From Thiomicrorhabdus sp965603495 (lineage in GTDB: Bacteria > Pseudomonadota > Gammaproteobacteria > Thiomicrospirales > Thiomicrospiraceae): a stretch of DNA of 64,000 nt. A model generated the notes under the pieces. That model did not search any database. It was not told where the DNA came from and saw only the letters and a program-made list of their open reading frames with translations. The position numbers and the translations under genes were made by a program. The stretch covers positions 124,001-188,000 of the forward strand of contig CBFDDF010000004.1 of the NCBI GenBank assembly GCA_965603495.1. Direction: 5' to 3'. Every line of letters starts with the position of its first letter. Within the stretch, counting starts at the first letter, position 1. This document shows, piece by piece, positions 28,101-36,239 of the stretch.

Positions 28101-28491
28101 CCCTGGGCACTGGCTAACGGATCAAGCCTTTACAGCGACTTCAATGATTGGGGTTATCGCCCTCGCGGGGATAGTGGTGCGTAACTCATTACTCTTGATT
28201 GACTTCATTTTGGATTATGAAAAAGAGGGTCGCTCACTGAAAGAGTCTGTTATCGAAGCAGGGAAGGTACGTTTCCGTCCGATTCTATTGACCGCCTTAG
28301 CCATTATGTTCGGTTCAATGATTATGGTCACCGATCCAGTATTTGGTGGTTTGGCAGTAGCGCTTATCTTCGGAACGCTCTCTTCTACAGTGCTAACGTT
28401 ACTGGTTATCCCAGCTCTATACTATATTTGGCGCTGGCACGGTGGTGTTAAGCAACAAGAAGAACTGGCAGCGGCTTTAGCTAAAGCTTAA
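25153..28491 (+). CDS. RND efflux transporter, permease subunit
   Basis: This 1112-residue inner-membrane pump drives export by proton antiport. The AcrB plan is present: TM1 at about 29-48, a porter domain, a TM2-6 block about 360-520 including the LSLGLLVDASIVVIENIHRH motif with the proton-relay aspartate, then a second half with TM7-12 (about 580-600 and 970-1090). In the last block, GIVVRNSLLLIDF is typical. Some drug pumps and some metal pumps share this length, and I see no metal-binding signature. It ends an operon of three with a terminator just downstream. Confidence 0.93.
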   Translation: MSENKKSENQAVEPKMNLAGKIATAFIHSKITMMIVITITLAGMMAFLVTPREYNPQIVVPAANIIVHKGGATPAEVENMVVKPLETILSALPGVDHTFGYAGNDFGVVTVQFEVGENQVDSLVKVYNQLMQNMDKMPPDTQPPIVKPINVDDVPIMTLAVTSKEMSGYDLRDISLKLVENLRNIPGVSFTDVIGGQKRAVNVWLDPQKISLTGMSLDDISDMLLGSNVSTPVGSLVNNNQNQLIRVNGFLGNAKDVGDIIISLDNDRPIYLKDIAEIVDGPQETDVYTRIGFGPASTISSRGEQAAVTITLAKQPGANAVDVANLVVDKLEALKKSVLPSNIDVVVTRNDGEKANAAVNLLMEHLGIAVASVVVIMVLFLGWREAGIVTLTIPLILFVVLFVGMLVDQTLNRMTLFALILSLGLLVDASIVVIENIHRHIHNGFDPEKFDEVIIKATNEIGNPTNVATIAVILAFIPMLFVTGMMGPFMAPIPFNVPVAMIASLLVAYMLVPYMAYRFLGEKAIKKMQETESLQTHHVEKEDWMQKLYETSITPLIDSRTKRNVFLAVVLIALIGAMLQPALQFMRGDDMNGPLHPAGVEVKMLPYDNTGTFLVQVDMPEGTALEATDRVVRNIGERLSLTKNITDYSVYLGEHAPIDLAGLVRGDLIKQGANFAQIRVNLIDKHHRSETSHDIVMKFDAELAELKKVFPTANIKLYETPPGPPVVTQIMAELYGPDYDKLRQAALEMGDSFNQVYGLINVDDSVTSDTETFEVNIDRVQANLLGVAPAQVAKMLRDYINGYELGYMHLNNVREPVNIIVRLPRSARTVSEQLLSLRVQSRSGEAVPLSAVADIEKVMHAKPILARDQHKMVMIGGELLKSSPVYAVLSLDKMLDGVTLPETGVTFHTANLGFVAATPDDVMDYTILWGGEMRLTLDVFRDMGSAFIVALIFIYLILVGYYKSFMIPTIVMGAIPLTMIGVFPGHWLTDQAFTATSMIGVIALAGIVVRNSLLLIDFILDYEKEGRSLKESVIEAGKVRFRPILLTALAIMFGSMIMVTDPVFGGLAVALIFGTLSSTVLTLLVIPALYYIWRWHGGVKQQEELAAALAKA

Positions 28492-28514
28492 TTCATAATC
28501 TGTTAAATATCTTT

Positions 28515-28543
28515 AAAAAGCCAAGTTTTGTCTTGGCTTTTTT
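28515..28543 (+). terminator. Terminator after the RND operon
   Basis: AAAAGCCAAG/CTTGGCTTTT stem with a TTTTGT loop and a T run, about 25 bases after the stop. Confidence 0.9.
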
Positions 28544-28768
28544 ATGTCTGGAATAAAGAGGATTTATCTTGTGATGTTGACCTGACCTGGTATTGAGGTC
28601 GAACTTGTTTAATGGGTAAGTCTTTGTTTTTTAGACTAATTCTGGTAGAGTTAAACGCTAGTGAGTTTGATTTTTAGACTCGTTAGTGGTTTTGTTTCTT
28701 TGTATATGGGAATAAGGAGGCTTAAGTGGTTTCTTAATTTCGTACTAAATATTAGAGAGGACTTTATT

Positions 28769-29278
28769 ATGATTATGTTTCAACATAAAATTAAACGCGC
28801 ACTTATTGTACTTGGTATGACCGTTATGATTTCTGCGCCGATAATGGCGCAAGAACCTTTAACGGTAAATGTGTCGCGTATTTCAATGGAGGTCGCAAAT
28901 ACTATTGCGATGAATGCGATTAAAGCCTGCCGCGACAAAGGCATTCCTATTAGCGTCACAGTAGTAGATCGAAGTGGCATTATTCAGGTTCAGTTAAGAG
29001 ATACAGTGGCTCCACCTGTTACATTGGGTATGAGTCAGAAAAAGGCCTATACCGCGGTAATGTTTAATTTAAACGGTTCAAAGTCAGCAAGTTATGCCAA
29101 AACTCCTTTACAAAACATAGGTGAAGGCTTGGCGTTTATGGCAGGTTCTGTCACTATTTCCGCCGGTGGAAAGTTGTATGGTGCAGTGGGTGTGAGTGGT
29201 GCACCAGATGGAATGGATGATGAAGCTTGTGCAAGCGCAGGAGTGGAATCTGTAATTGAGAATTTAGAAATGCAGTAG
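28769..29278 (+). CDS. Secreted haem-binding-like protein (GlcG/HbpS, DUF336), copy 1
   Basis: The start is ATG 28769, with GAGAGGA 7 bases upstream; the open frame extends 36 codons further without function. The 169-residue product has a Sec signal peptide ending near MAQ (residues 1-28). The GlcG/HbpS fold follows, with PISVTVVDRSGIIQVQLRD and the C-terminal AVGVSGAPDGMDDEACASAG motif. Family members include a haem-binding sensor partner (HbpS) and GlcG of unknown role. It precedes a close paralogue and follows an efflux operon, each with separate terminators. Function here is unknown; periplasmic location is likely. Confidence 0.8.
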   Translation: MIMFQHKIKRALIVLGMTVMISAPIMAQEPLTVNVSRISMEVANTIAMNAIKACRDKGIPISVTVVDRSGIIQVQLRDTVAPPVTLGMSQKKAYTAVMFNLNGSKSASYAKTPLQNIGEGLAFMAGSVTISAGGKLYGAVGVSGAPDGMDDEACASAGVESVIENLEMQ

Positions 29279-29302
29279 TTTTCTAAGCGATACTTTGTTA
29301 CC

Positions 29303-29330
29303 TAAAGCCAGCATTTAGCTGGCTTTTTTT
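29303..29330 (+). terminator. Terminator after haem-binding-like copy 1
   Basis: AAAGCCAGC/GCTGGCTTT stem followed by a T run, about 25 bases past the stop. Confidence 0.88.
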
Positions 29331-29363
29331 ATGCCTGTTATTTACTTGCTTTCTTAAGGGTTG

Positions 29364-29375
29364 ACCAGGCCTGGT
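29364..29375. repeat. ACCAGGCCTGGT palindrome between the two DUF336 genes
   Basis: A perfect copy in the context TTGACCAGGCCTGGTTAA, just after the terminator. Confidence 0.8.
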
Positions 29376-29525
29376 TAAATGAATCATGCTCAAAATCAGG
29401 TTTGGAATTATGTGTTTACGAATGATTATATTGCATTAATAAATGTAATGATATTGGTTTGAGTGACAGGCTATACTGAGCAGGTTCGGCTAGACTGTAC
29501 TAGCCAAAATTAAAAGGATAAAACA

Positions 29526-30029
29526 ATGCAAAATACAACCATTCAGAAAATCTTACTTTCATGCGGAATGGCAGTCATGCTGACAACGCCTGTTGCAGCT
29601 GAAGAGGTACTGACCGTTAATGTCGCCCGTATCACAATGGATGTCGCCAATACCATTGCTATCAATGCAGTTAAGAGTTGTCGTGCGCAAGGTATTCCAA
29701 TCAGTGTTACGGTGGTGGATCGAAACGGAATTATCCAAGCCCAGTTACGCGATACAACAGCACCTCCAGTTTCACTGGGTATCAGTCATAAAAAGGCCTA
29801 TACTGCAGTGATGTTTAATGCCAAAGGTTCGCAATTGGAAGGGCGCGCCAACAGTCCATTGCAAACAATGGGTGTAGGCCTTGCTTTTATGGCGGGCTCA
29901 ACCCCGATTCAAGCCGGTGGTAAAATGTATGGTGCCGTTGGAGTCAGTGGTGCACCAGATGGCATGGTTGATGAAGGATGTGCCATTGCCGGTGTTGAAT
30001 CCGTTTTGGATGACTTAGAGATGCAATAA
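29526..30029 (+). CDS. Secreted haem-binding-like protein (GlcG/HbpS, DUF336), copy 2
   Basis: This 167-residue paralogue of the preceding gene is about 70% identical by eye in the mature part and has a signal peptide of residues 1-25 ending VAA. The core VDRNGIIQAQLRD and the AVGVSGAPDGMVDEGC motif are kept. It starts at ATG 29526 after an AAAGGA site. It ends with the same LEMQ tail as copy 1. Both copies have separate terminators, so each is likely its own transcript. A tandem duplication is the simplest origin. The ligand is unknown. Confidence 0.8.
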   Translation: MQNTTIQKILLSCGMAVMLTTPVAAEEVLTVNVARITMDVANTIAINAVKSCRAQGIPISVTVVDRNGIIQAQLRDTTAPPVSLGISHKKAYTAVMFNAKGSQLEGRANSPLQTMGVGLAFMAGSTPIQAGGKMYGAVGVSGAPDGMVDEGCAIAGVESVLDDLEMQ

Positions 30030-30404
30030 ATTCTTTGTTTTGATAAAGGATGCATAAATAAAAACCAGCTTTTTAGCTGGTTTTTTTGTGCGTGAATGAT
30101 TCATAAATCGATATTTTTGTACTTATGGGTCGATTAACATTAGCAATAGTTAATATTAGTACTTGCTTATATAAGTTTGGTATATACCCAGTTAAGTAAA
30201 ATAATTACTAATAAATACAAGTGGTTAAGCGTGTAATTGAAGGGTTTTAAAAGGGTAGAAGTTTTACTTATCCCATAATCAAAAGTTTTGTTTATGAAAC
30301 CTCATAAATTATATTGTAGTTAAATGGTCAATCGTTTTAAATGTATTTAAGCCGAATGGCGCATACACAACAAAATCAAAAAAAACATAAATGAGGATTG
30401 ACCC
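30030..30404. other. Upstream region of the Tad pilus operon
   Basis: The 375 bases hold the terminator of copy 2 and then an AT-rich stretch that must contain the flp promoter. Several weak candidates exist (for example TTTTGT and TATATT 17 bases apart near 30285), none decisive. Confidence 0.55.
30058..30087 (+). terminator. Terminator after haem-binding-like copy 2
   Basis: AAAAACCAGCT/AGCTGGTTTTT stem with a run of seven T. Confidence 0.88.
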
Positions 30405-30596
30405 ATGTTGAATGAAATTCAAGTACAAAAAATGATTGCAGCTAAGCAAGTTAAGAAGCAGAAAGGCGCGACGATGATTGAATATGCATTGGTTATTGGT
30501 GGTATTTCTGCAATTGCAACAGCAGTATTTGCTCCAACTGGAGCAATTACCAGCGGGATAACAACCTTTATAACAACTACAATGGCCGCTCTGTAG
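30405..30596 (+). CDS. flp: Flp family type IVb pilin
   Basis: This 63-residue protein is the major subunit of a Tad/Flp pilus. A positively charged leader of ~21 residues ends in KKQKG, the prepilin cleavage site before ATMIEYALVIGG. The glutamate at +5 and the E-Y pair of the Flp motif are present. One hydrophobic segment follows (about 25-55). It has an AGGA ribosome site 7 bases before ATG. It heads the operon and would be processed by a prepilin peptidase, none of which is encoded in the window. Confidence 0.92.
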   Translation: MLNEIQVQKMIAAKQVKKQKGATMIEYALVIGGISAIATAVFAPTGAITSGITTFITTTMAAL

Positions 30597-30620
30597 AGCA
30601 GTTGGAGTGAGGTTGTTTAT

Positions 30621-31118
30621 TTGAATATTAATAGACAGCAAGGTGCCGTGATGTTAGAAACGGCCTATGTTCTGCCTGTAATGGTAGGGGTCTTGTTGTT
30701 TGTCGTAGAAGTGGTTGCTTTTTCGATGAACAGTTTTGCGGCTAATGATGTGCTGACTGATGTGCATACCGCCATATTGACGGAGGTTTCAGCGGTCAGT
30801 AATTTTGACTCTGATACTGATGCTCCAATATCTCCTGTTTATGCTTTCTGTGACGGTAGTAATGTCAAGTTAAATACAGGATCCAATCCTAGTATTGCAA
30901 ATTTGGTTGAGACCACCTTAGCCACTAAAGGCATTGCTTTTTTGAGTGGTCATCCAGCCATCGCTACCATTACACCAAGTGTGGTATCAGGGTTTGATGT
31001 CTATGTCATTAATTTTTCAGGGGTTGCTAACTCCTTAGTTTTGCCAGAAATGCTCGAAGTCTTTCTGCCCATCAATGTCGATACGATTGTGAGTATCAAA
31101 GACAGTTGTTCTTTATGA
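30621..31118 (+). CDS. TadE-like pseudopilin
   Basis: The start is TTG 30621, with GAGG 8 bases upstream. The 165-residue protein opens NRQQGAVMLETAYVLPVM, the TadE/TadG prepilin-like site (G before A-V-M-L-E, glutamate at +5), followed by one hydrophobic helix and a polar periplasmic domain with two cysteines. In Tad systems TadE and TadF are minor pseudopilins needed for pilus assembly. It lies 24 bases after flp, in one operon. Confidence 0.82.
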   Translation: MNINRQQGAVMLETAYVLPVMVGVLLFVVEVVAFSMNSFAANDVLTDVHTAILTEVSAVSNFDSDTDAPISPVYAFCDGSNVKLNTGSNPSIANLVETTLATKGIAFLSGHPAIATITPSVVSGFDVYVINFSGVANSLVLPEMLEVFLPINVDTIVSIKDSCSL

Positions 31119-31160
31119 ATCTTTTGAAGGTTCAAAACCCCCTAATTTAATGAGTGTGTT

Positions 31161-32045
31161 ATGAAGTTTCAACGCAGTGATTTTGTACTGTATGGCGTTG
31201 CCGTATTGTCTGCTATTCTCGCCATCGCTTTGGTATATGGTTATGTAGAAAATCGGGTGGCGGCAGCTGAAAGTAAAACAGAAGTCAAGACCGTTACCGT
31301 TGTCGAAAAGCCGGAAGTTCGCTCTGTAGTCGTCGCCAGTCGAGACTTATATCGCGGTGAAAAAATCGAAATAGATGATATTAAAGTGCTTATGGTGCCC
31401 ATTGAAGGAGTGATTTTAGCTGGCGTTATGACTCAGTCCTCTAAAGTCGTGGGGCATATTGCCAAGCAACACATCTATGCCGGTGAATGGTTGATTAATC
31501 AAAAGATCGGTTTGCAGGAAGAGGCGGATAGTAGCATTGAAGCACTGCTTGAAAAAGGCATGCGAGCAATGAGGGTTCCTGTTTCTGCTGAGAGTGGCTT
31601 GTTAGGCATGCTCAATCCTAGTGACCATGTCGATGTGATTAGTGTATTTGAAAGTGCTGATGGCAAGCGGATGATCAGCCGTACGATTTTGCAGAACGTT
31701 GAAGTCTTATCGATTGGTCAGACCAATCGAATGGGTAAGGTGAATGAAGAACAAGCGCAAGAGTCTCAGTCGAACAAAGAAGGTGAAGCCTTTGTAAAGG
31801 CCTCAATGGTGGCTTTGAATGTCAATACGCAACAAGCTGAGCAATTGGCTTTAGCAATGAATATAGGCGCCTTTCACTTAGTTTTAAGAGGGCCTTCGGA
31901 TGTCGAGTTGGTAGAGACGGATGGTGTAAATGTCAAGGTGATAGAACGTAGCAAGCAAAGACCACCGAAATATAAACCTAAACAAAACAGAGAAGTCATT
32001 CAAATTATGCAGGGTGACCGAGTGCAAGAGGTATTCACGCAATGA
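31161..32045 (+). CDS. rcpC: Flp pilus assembly protein RcpC/CpaB
   Basis: This 294-residue protein has one N-terminal membrane segment (about 8-28) and an SAF domain with the family's VVVASRDLYRGEKIEIDDIKV start (about 56-76), then a typical MRAMRVPVSAESGLLGMLNPSDHVDV segment. RcpC/CpaB is a periplasmic partner of the secretin, possibly binding peptidoglycan. Its stop overlaps the next start by 4 bases (ATGA), so translation is coupled. Confidence 0.9.
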   Translation: MKFQRSDFVLYGVAVLSAILAIALVYGYVENRVAAAESKTEVKTVTVVEKPEVRSVVVASRDLYRGEKIEIDDIKVLMVPIEGVILAGVMTQSSKVVGHIAKQHIYAGEWLINQKIGLQEEADSSIEALLEKGMRAMRVPVSAESGLLGMLNPSDHVDVISVFESADGKRMISRTILQNVEVLSIGQTNRMGKVNEEQAQESQSNKEGEAFVKASMVALNVNTQQAEQLALAMNIGAFHLVLRGPSDVELVETDGVNVKVIERSKQRPPKYKPKQNREVIQIMQGDRVQEVFTQ

Positions 32046-33559
32046 GATTTATTCCAAACCAATTTACGCAGATAGCGATTGTGACGGGGTTAATGTTAGC
32101 CTCTTTAGGCGCACAGGCAGGAGTCGCGGAACGCTATAACTTTTCAGAAAGCGATAGCCAGATTATTAAGTTCGATAAAGGTTTAAAGCGTGCCATGATT
32201 GCCAACTCTGACTTGGCAACGGTCAAAGTGTTAAATAAAAAAGAGTTGTTGATTACCGGTAAAAGTGCAGGGCGCACCCAGTTGATTGTGACCTATCGTG
32301 ATAGCCCGAGGATTGACCATCAGATTGTGCTGAATGTAGGGCCAGATCAATCGCGTCGTGAGGAGATACAAGAAACCTTAGTGAGTTTACTAAAAGACTT
32401 AAATCCTCAAGGTTCGGTGCAGTTTGCTTTAAAAAATATTTGGGTAAACTCGGAAAGTTCCATTAGAAGAGAGGTCGATAGGATTGGTAACCAAATTGAT
32501 GCCGATGCTGATGTAAGAATTTCTAAACGTAAAGACCAAGGCGTGCTGCAAAGTGAAACTGTCTCAGGAAAGTTAAGTATTCAGCCGTTAGCTGGTAATT
32601 ATATGGTTATATTAAGTGGGGATGTTCCGAATAAAGCACAGAAAAAACGCATTCATTCGGTGATTTCAGCCTTGGGTTTGAGTGTCGTAAATATGATTAA
32701 AGTGACAGGCCCACAGCAAATAAAACTCTCAGTAAGAGTTGCCGAGGTTGTTAAGGGAAATCCTTTTAATAGCGGCGCTAGCGCTGAGACTTCTGATGAT
32801 AAAAGAGACCTCGATTTTGCAGCGTTTTTACCAAATCAATTAAGTGGTGCTGCGGGTTTGTTATTAGCGGCAGCTGATAACTCTAGTCATGGAACTTTAT
32901 CAGGGTTGTTGACCGTATTAGAGAGCAATAATTTAGCAAGAGTACTCGCCAAGCCTGAACTTATCGTGCAGTCAGGAGAGACGGCGCAGTTTCTGGTTGG
33001 TGGTGAAGTGCCGATTCCTGTATCGCAAAAGGATGGTGTTGTAACGGTGGAATATAAAGAGTTTGGCATCCGTTTGCGTTTTAGCCCGATTATTACTGAG
33101 TCTGGTGATATTCAAATGACGGTCGCGCCGGAAATAAGCAATATTGATGCAAACTCAGGCCATACAACGGCATATATTACGGTGCCTGGTTTTCGGTCTA
33201 GAAAGGCGATGACAACGGTTACACTGGCCGCTGGTCAAAGTTTTGTAATTGGGGGGTTAACCCAGGATCTATTAAAGTCTTCCATCTCAAAAGTCCCGAT
33301 ACTCGGCGACATTCCAATCCTTGGCGCATTATTTAGATCAACGAGTTATGAAAAGGATCAATCTGAATTGGCTATTTTAGTCACGCCAACTTTTGTTGAA
33401 CCTATCTCCAAAGACAGCAAAATCTCCCTTCCAGGGGAGAATATGGGCAGCCCAAGTGTTGCTGATGGTTTCTTTATGGGCAAACTCGCTGAATTATTGC
33501 CAGAAGGCCAGAGTGCACTGGCTGAACTGTCAGTGAAGATAGGATTGGAGACACCATAA
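32042..33559 (+). CDS. rcpA: Flp pilus secretin RcpA/CpaC
   Basis: This 505-residue outer-membrane secretin forms the pore through which the pilus exits. A signal peptide (1-27) precedes a pilus-associated N-terminal domain (about 33-105), a BON-like region, and the secretin domain (about 285-465) with the signature VPILGDIPILGALFRS. Secretin family features VGGEVPIPVS and SFVIGGLTQD are visible. Its stop overlaps the tadZ start by one base. Confidence 0.93.
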   Translation: MRFIPNQFTQIAIVTGLMLASLGAQAGVAERYNFSESDSQIIKFDKGLKRAMIANSDLATVKVLNKKELLITGKSAGRTQLIVTYRDSPRIDHQIVLNVGPDQSRREEIQETLVSLLKDLNPQGSVQFALKNIWVNSESSIRREVDRIGNQIDADADVRISKRKDQGVLQSETVSGKLSIQPLAGNYMVILSGDVPNKAQKKRIHSVISALGLSVVNMIKVTGPQQIKLSVRVAEVVKGNPFNSGASAETSDDKRDLDFAAFLPNQLSGAAGLLLAAADNSSHGTLSGLLTVLESNNLARVLAKPELIVQSGETAQFLVGGEVPIPVSQKDGVVTVEYKEFGIRLRFSPIITESGDIQMTVAPEISNIDANSGHTTAYITVPGFRSRKAMTTVTLAAGQSFVIGGLTQDLLKSSISKVPILGDIPILGALFRSTSYEKDQSELAILVTPTFVEPISKDSKISLPGENMGSPSVADGFFMGKLAELLPEGQSALAELSVKIGLETP

Positions 33560-34830
33560 TGAGTCAGACATCGCTTACAAACTCATTCGCACTCAAGCAG
33601 GCACTGTATTTTGGCAGTGATAAGGATTTAATCGAAGCTGTTAGAGTCTCGATTTTATCGAAATACAGTATGGATTCAATGTCACAGGTGCCACATGTTT
33701 GGCCGGAAGAGATTAGCCTAGTGTTAATTGAATTCCAAGGGGATGCCGAGCAAGCTTTAAGCATAATCAATCAAATCTTAACGTTGGCGAAAGGGGTTGC
33801 CATTTATGTGCTGCTTAAAGACAAGGATGCCGATTTCATTATTCAAGCGAGCCATCAGGGGGTTTTAGGTTTTATTGAATGCCCTAATGATGTTTTTCAT
33901 ATTCTGTCTATCCTGCATATGCAAGACCGACGTCGTCAGGGAAAAAACGGTAATGTATCCTCTTTATTCAGTCTTAAAGGCGGCGTAGGTTGCACCGCTT
34001 TGGCGACCAATCTTGCCTCTCATCTGTCAGAGTTAACAGAGGGGCGTACGGTTTTGGTCGATTTAAATATGCCTTTAGGGGATACCGCTTTATACCTCAA
34101 TATGGAGGGAGAGCGCCTCTATTCACTGACCGATTTTGTCTATAACCTGAATCGATTCGATGAAAAGCTGATTTACAAATCACTCAGTCGGCATGAATCC
34201 GGTCTTTATCTTCTATCCTTACCAACGGAGGTGAGTGAGCTGGATAATCTAAATGGTGACATTACCAAGACGATTATTCAGGCATTACGTCGTTATTATG
34301 ATCATGTCATTATTGATTGCGCCAGTGACCTCTCTGATATGACTTTAAGCTGTTTAGATGAGTCAGATAATATTGTTTTGGTATCAGAACCTTCTTTATC
34401 TTCTTTTAGAGCGGTAAATACCGCTCTAAAAGTGACTCAACAATTGGGGTATGTCAAAGAATCTATCAAGCTGGTTGTTAATCGAAATACCAGTCATGGT
34501 GATGAAATGTTAGAAGAGGTGATTGACGCATTAGATGTGGACTTGGTCGTCAGAGTGGCAAACGACTACTTCGGGTTTAATGGTTCTCTTAAGGAGGGGC
34601 GTTTGTTAAAAGAGTTCAAGCCAGAGTCGATAGTGAATAAACAATTACTTAATCTCGCCAATATGTTGCATAACGGAAGCCTACCATTGGATGTTAAGCA
34701 GGAAACAATCGCCAAAAAAAGTGCTGTGGAGTTCTTATCCAGTTTATGGCCTGGTAAAAAAACAGCAGATCAGCCAACGCCTCCCATTAATGAAGAAGCT
34801 TCATTAGAAAAATCGATATTGGCGTCTTAA
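33559..34830 (+). CDS. tadZ: Tad pilus localisation ATPase-like protein TadZ/CpaE
   Basis: This 423-residue protein has an N-terminal receiver-like domain (about 1-125) and a ParA/MinD-type ATPase domain. Its deviant P-loop reads LKGGVGCTALATNLA (about 138-152): the signature lysine near the start is kept, but the usual lysine before T is cysteine. This is common in CpaE/TadZ proteins, which position the pilus machine at the cell pole and may bind but hardly hydrolyse ATP. The DCASDLSD segment resembles a Walker B region. Confidence 0.88.
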   Translation: MSQTSLTNSFALKQALYFGSDKDLIEAVRVSILSKYSMDSMSQVPHVWPEEISLVLIEFQGDAEQALSIINQILTLAKGVAIYVLLKDKDADFIIQASHQGVLGFIECPNDVFHILSILHMQDRRRQGKNGNVSSLFSLKGGVGCTALATNLASHLSELTEGRTVLVDLNMPLGDTALYLNMEGERLYSLTDFVYNLNRFDEKLIYKSLSRHESGLYLLSLPTEVSELDNLNGDITKTIIQALRRYYDHVIIDCASDLSDMTLSCLDESDNIVLVSEPSLSSFRAVNTALKVTQQLGYVKESIKLVVNRNTSHGDEMLEEVIDALDVDLVVRVANDYFGFNGSLKEGRLLKEFKPESIVNKQLLNLANMLHNGSLPLDVKQETIAKKSAVEFLSSLWPGKKTADQPTPPINEEASLEKSILAS

Positions 34831-36237
34831 ATGAATATTCGTGATCGTCTTAAGCAAGTTGAGCAGCAACGTAATGTCACTATGGATGAAAGTTCAAAAG
34901 AAGCCGTTAAAAACCGAAACATAACGCCTAGTTCAAGGGTTAATGAGTCATCCCTTATTCAGAACTCATCTTTTCTTGAAATTAAAAGCAGATGTCAAAA
35001 GAAAGCGGCTGAAGATGATGCTTTTTATCAAGCCGACAGCAAAGAGACTCGGCAGGAATTAAGGCCTCGACTCGAATTTCTGGTTAAGGAAATCGCGACA
35101 GATATGGGTTATCCATTATCTGATATTGAGGTACGCCAGTTAGGCGTTGAGCTTTTAGACGAAATCTATGGCTTAGGCCCTATAGAGCCATTACTAGCCG
35201 ATCCCACCGTTTCAGACATTTTAATTAATGGTTATAACAAAATTTATGTTGAACGTAGAGGTCAACTTGAATTGACGGATGTGAGCTTTATCAGTGAAGA
35301 GCACCTACGTAATAAAGTTGACCGAATGTTATATACCACAGGGCGTCGAGTTGATGAATCTTCTCCTTTAGTCGATGCACGTTTAGCAGACGGTTCTCGT
35401 ATAAATATTATTGTGCCACCATTGGCTGTGGATGGTATCAGTGTTTCAATTCGTCGCTTTCCAGAGCAGCATCTTCGCCCTAAGGACTTAATCGCATTTG
35501 GTTCTATGACCGAGCAGATGTTTATCTTTCTAGATTACGCGGTTAAGTCAGGCCTGAATATTCTAGTGTGCGGTGGGACAGGGTCGGGTAAGACAACGAC
35601 CTTGAATATGCTGTCAGGATTGATTCCTGAAAATGAACGCACTGTGACCATTGAGGATAGTGCGGAATTGCGCATGCAGCAGGCGCACGTCGTGCGCTTA
35701 GAAACGCGCCCACCAAATGCAGAGGGGGTAGGAGAAGTATCTCAACGTGAGCTTTTAAAAAACGCCTTACGTATGCGTCCTGATCGAATTGTACTAGGCG
35801 AAGTGCGTGGCGGTGAAGTGTTAGATATGTTGCAAGCGATGAATACAGGGCATGATGGTTCTTTAGCCACGCTACACGCCAATAATCCTCGCGACAGCAT
35901 TGGCCGTTTGGAATTAATGATTAACCTTAGTGGCGTGGATATTCCCGCGGCTTCTATTCGCAAGCAGATCGCTAGCGCCATAGACCTGATTATTTATGTC
36001 AATCGCGGTAAAGATGGCAAACGCCGGGTGGAATCTATTACAGAGGTCGTGGGGATTGAAGAGGAAAATGTCGTTTTGCAAGAAATTTTTATGTTTGAAA
36101 ATAAGATTGATCCAGTGACGGGCAGTATGCGCGGTGTTTTTAAATCGACAGGCATACGTCCGGGGTGCGGTAAAAAATGCGAATCTGTGGGCCATAAATT
36201 GCCCCCTGAATTGTTTAATTTTAGCCAGGAGGTCTAA
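34831..36237 (+). CDS. tadA: Tad pilus assembly ATPase TadA/CpaF
   Basis: This 468-residue secretion-ATPase family protein powers pilus extension and perhaps retraction. The N-terminal domain (about 40-200) has the LGPIEPLLADPTVSDILING motif. The Walker A is CGGTGSGKTTTLNML (about 247-261), then the Asp box TVTIEDSAELRM, the Walker B region RIVLGEVRGGE and the His box TGHDGSLATLHANNP. It begins directly after the tadZ stop codon, and tadB follows in 2 bases. Confidence 0.95.
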   Translation: MNIRDRLKQVEQQRNVTMDESSKEAVKNRNITPSSRVNESSLIQNSSFLEIKSRCQKKAAEDDAFYQADSKETRQELRPRLEFLVKEIATDMGYPLSDIEVRQLGVELLDEIYGLGPIEPLLADPTVSDILINGYNKIYVERRGQLELTDVSFISEEHLRNKVDRMLYTTGRRVDESSPLVDARLADGSRINIIVPPLAVDGISVSIRRFPEQHLRPKDLIAFGSMTEQMFIFLDYAVKSGLNILVCGGTGSGKTTTLNMLSGLIPENERTVTIEDSAELRMQQAHVVRLETRPPNAEGVGEVSQRELLKNALRMRPDRIVLGEVRGGEVLDMLQAMNTGHDGSLATLHANNPRDSIGRLELMINLSGVDIPAASIRKQIASAIDLIIYVNRGKDGKRRVESITEVVGIEEENVVLQEIFMFENKIDPVTGSMRGVFKSTGIRPGCGKKCESVGHKLPPELFNFSQEV

Positions 36238-36239
36238 CG

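Noticed and set aside
28580..28591. ACCTGACCTGGT as a palindrome-family copy
   Set aside because: Two mismatches break the symmetry, so it was not counted.
30309..30641. Reverse open frame of 110 codons over flp
   Set aside because: It is antisense to the clear pilin gene and has cysteine-rich, atypical composition.
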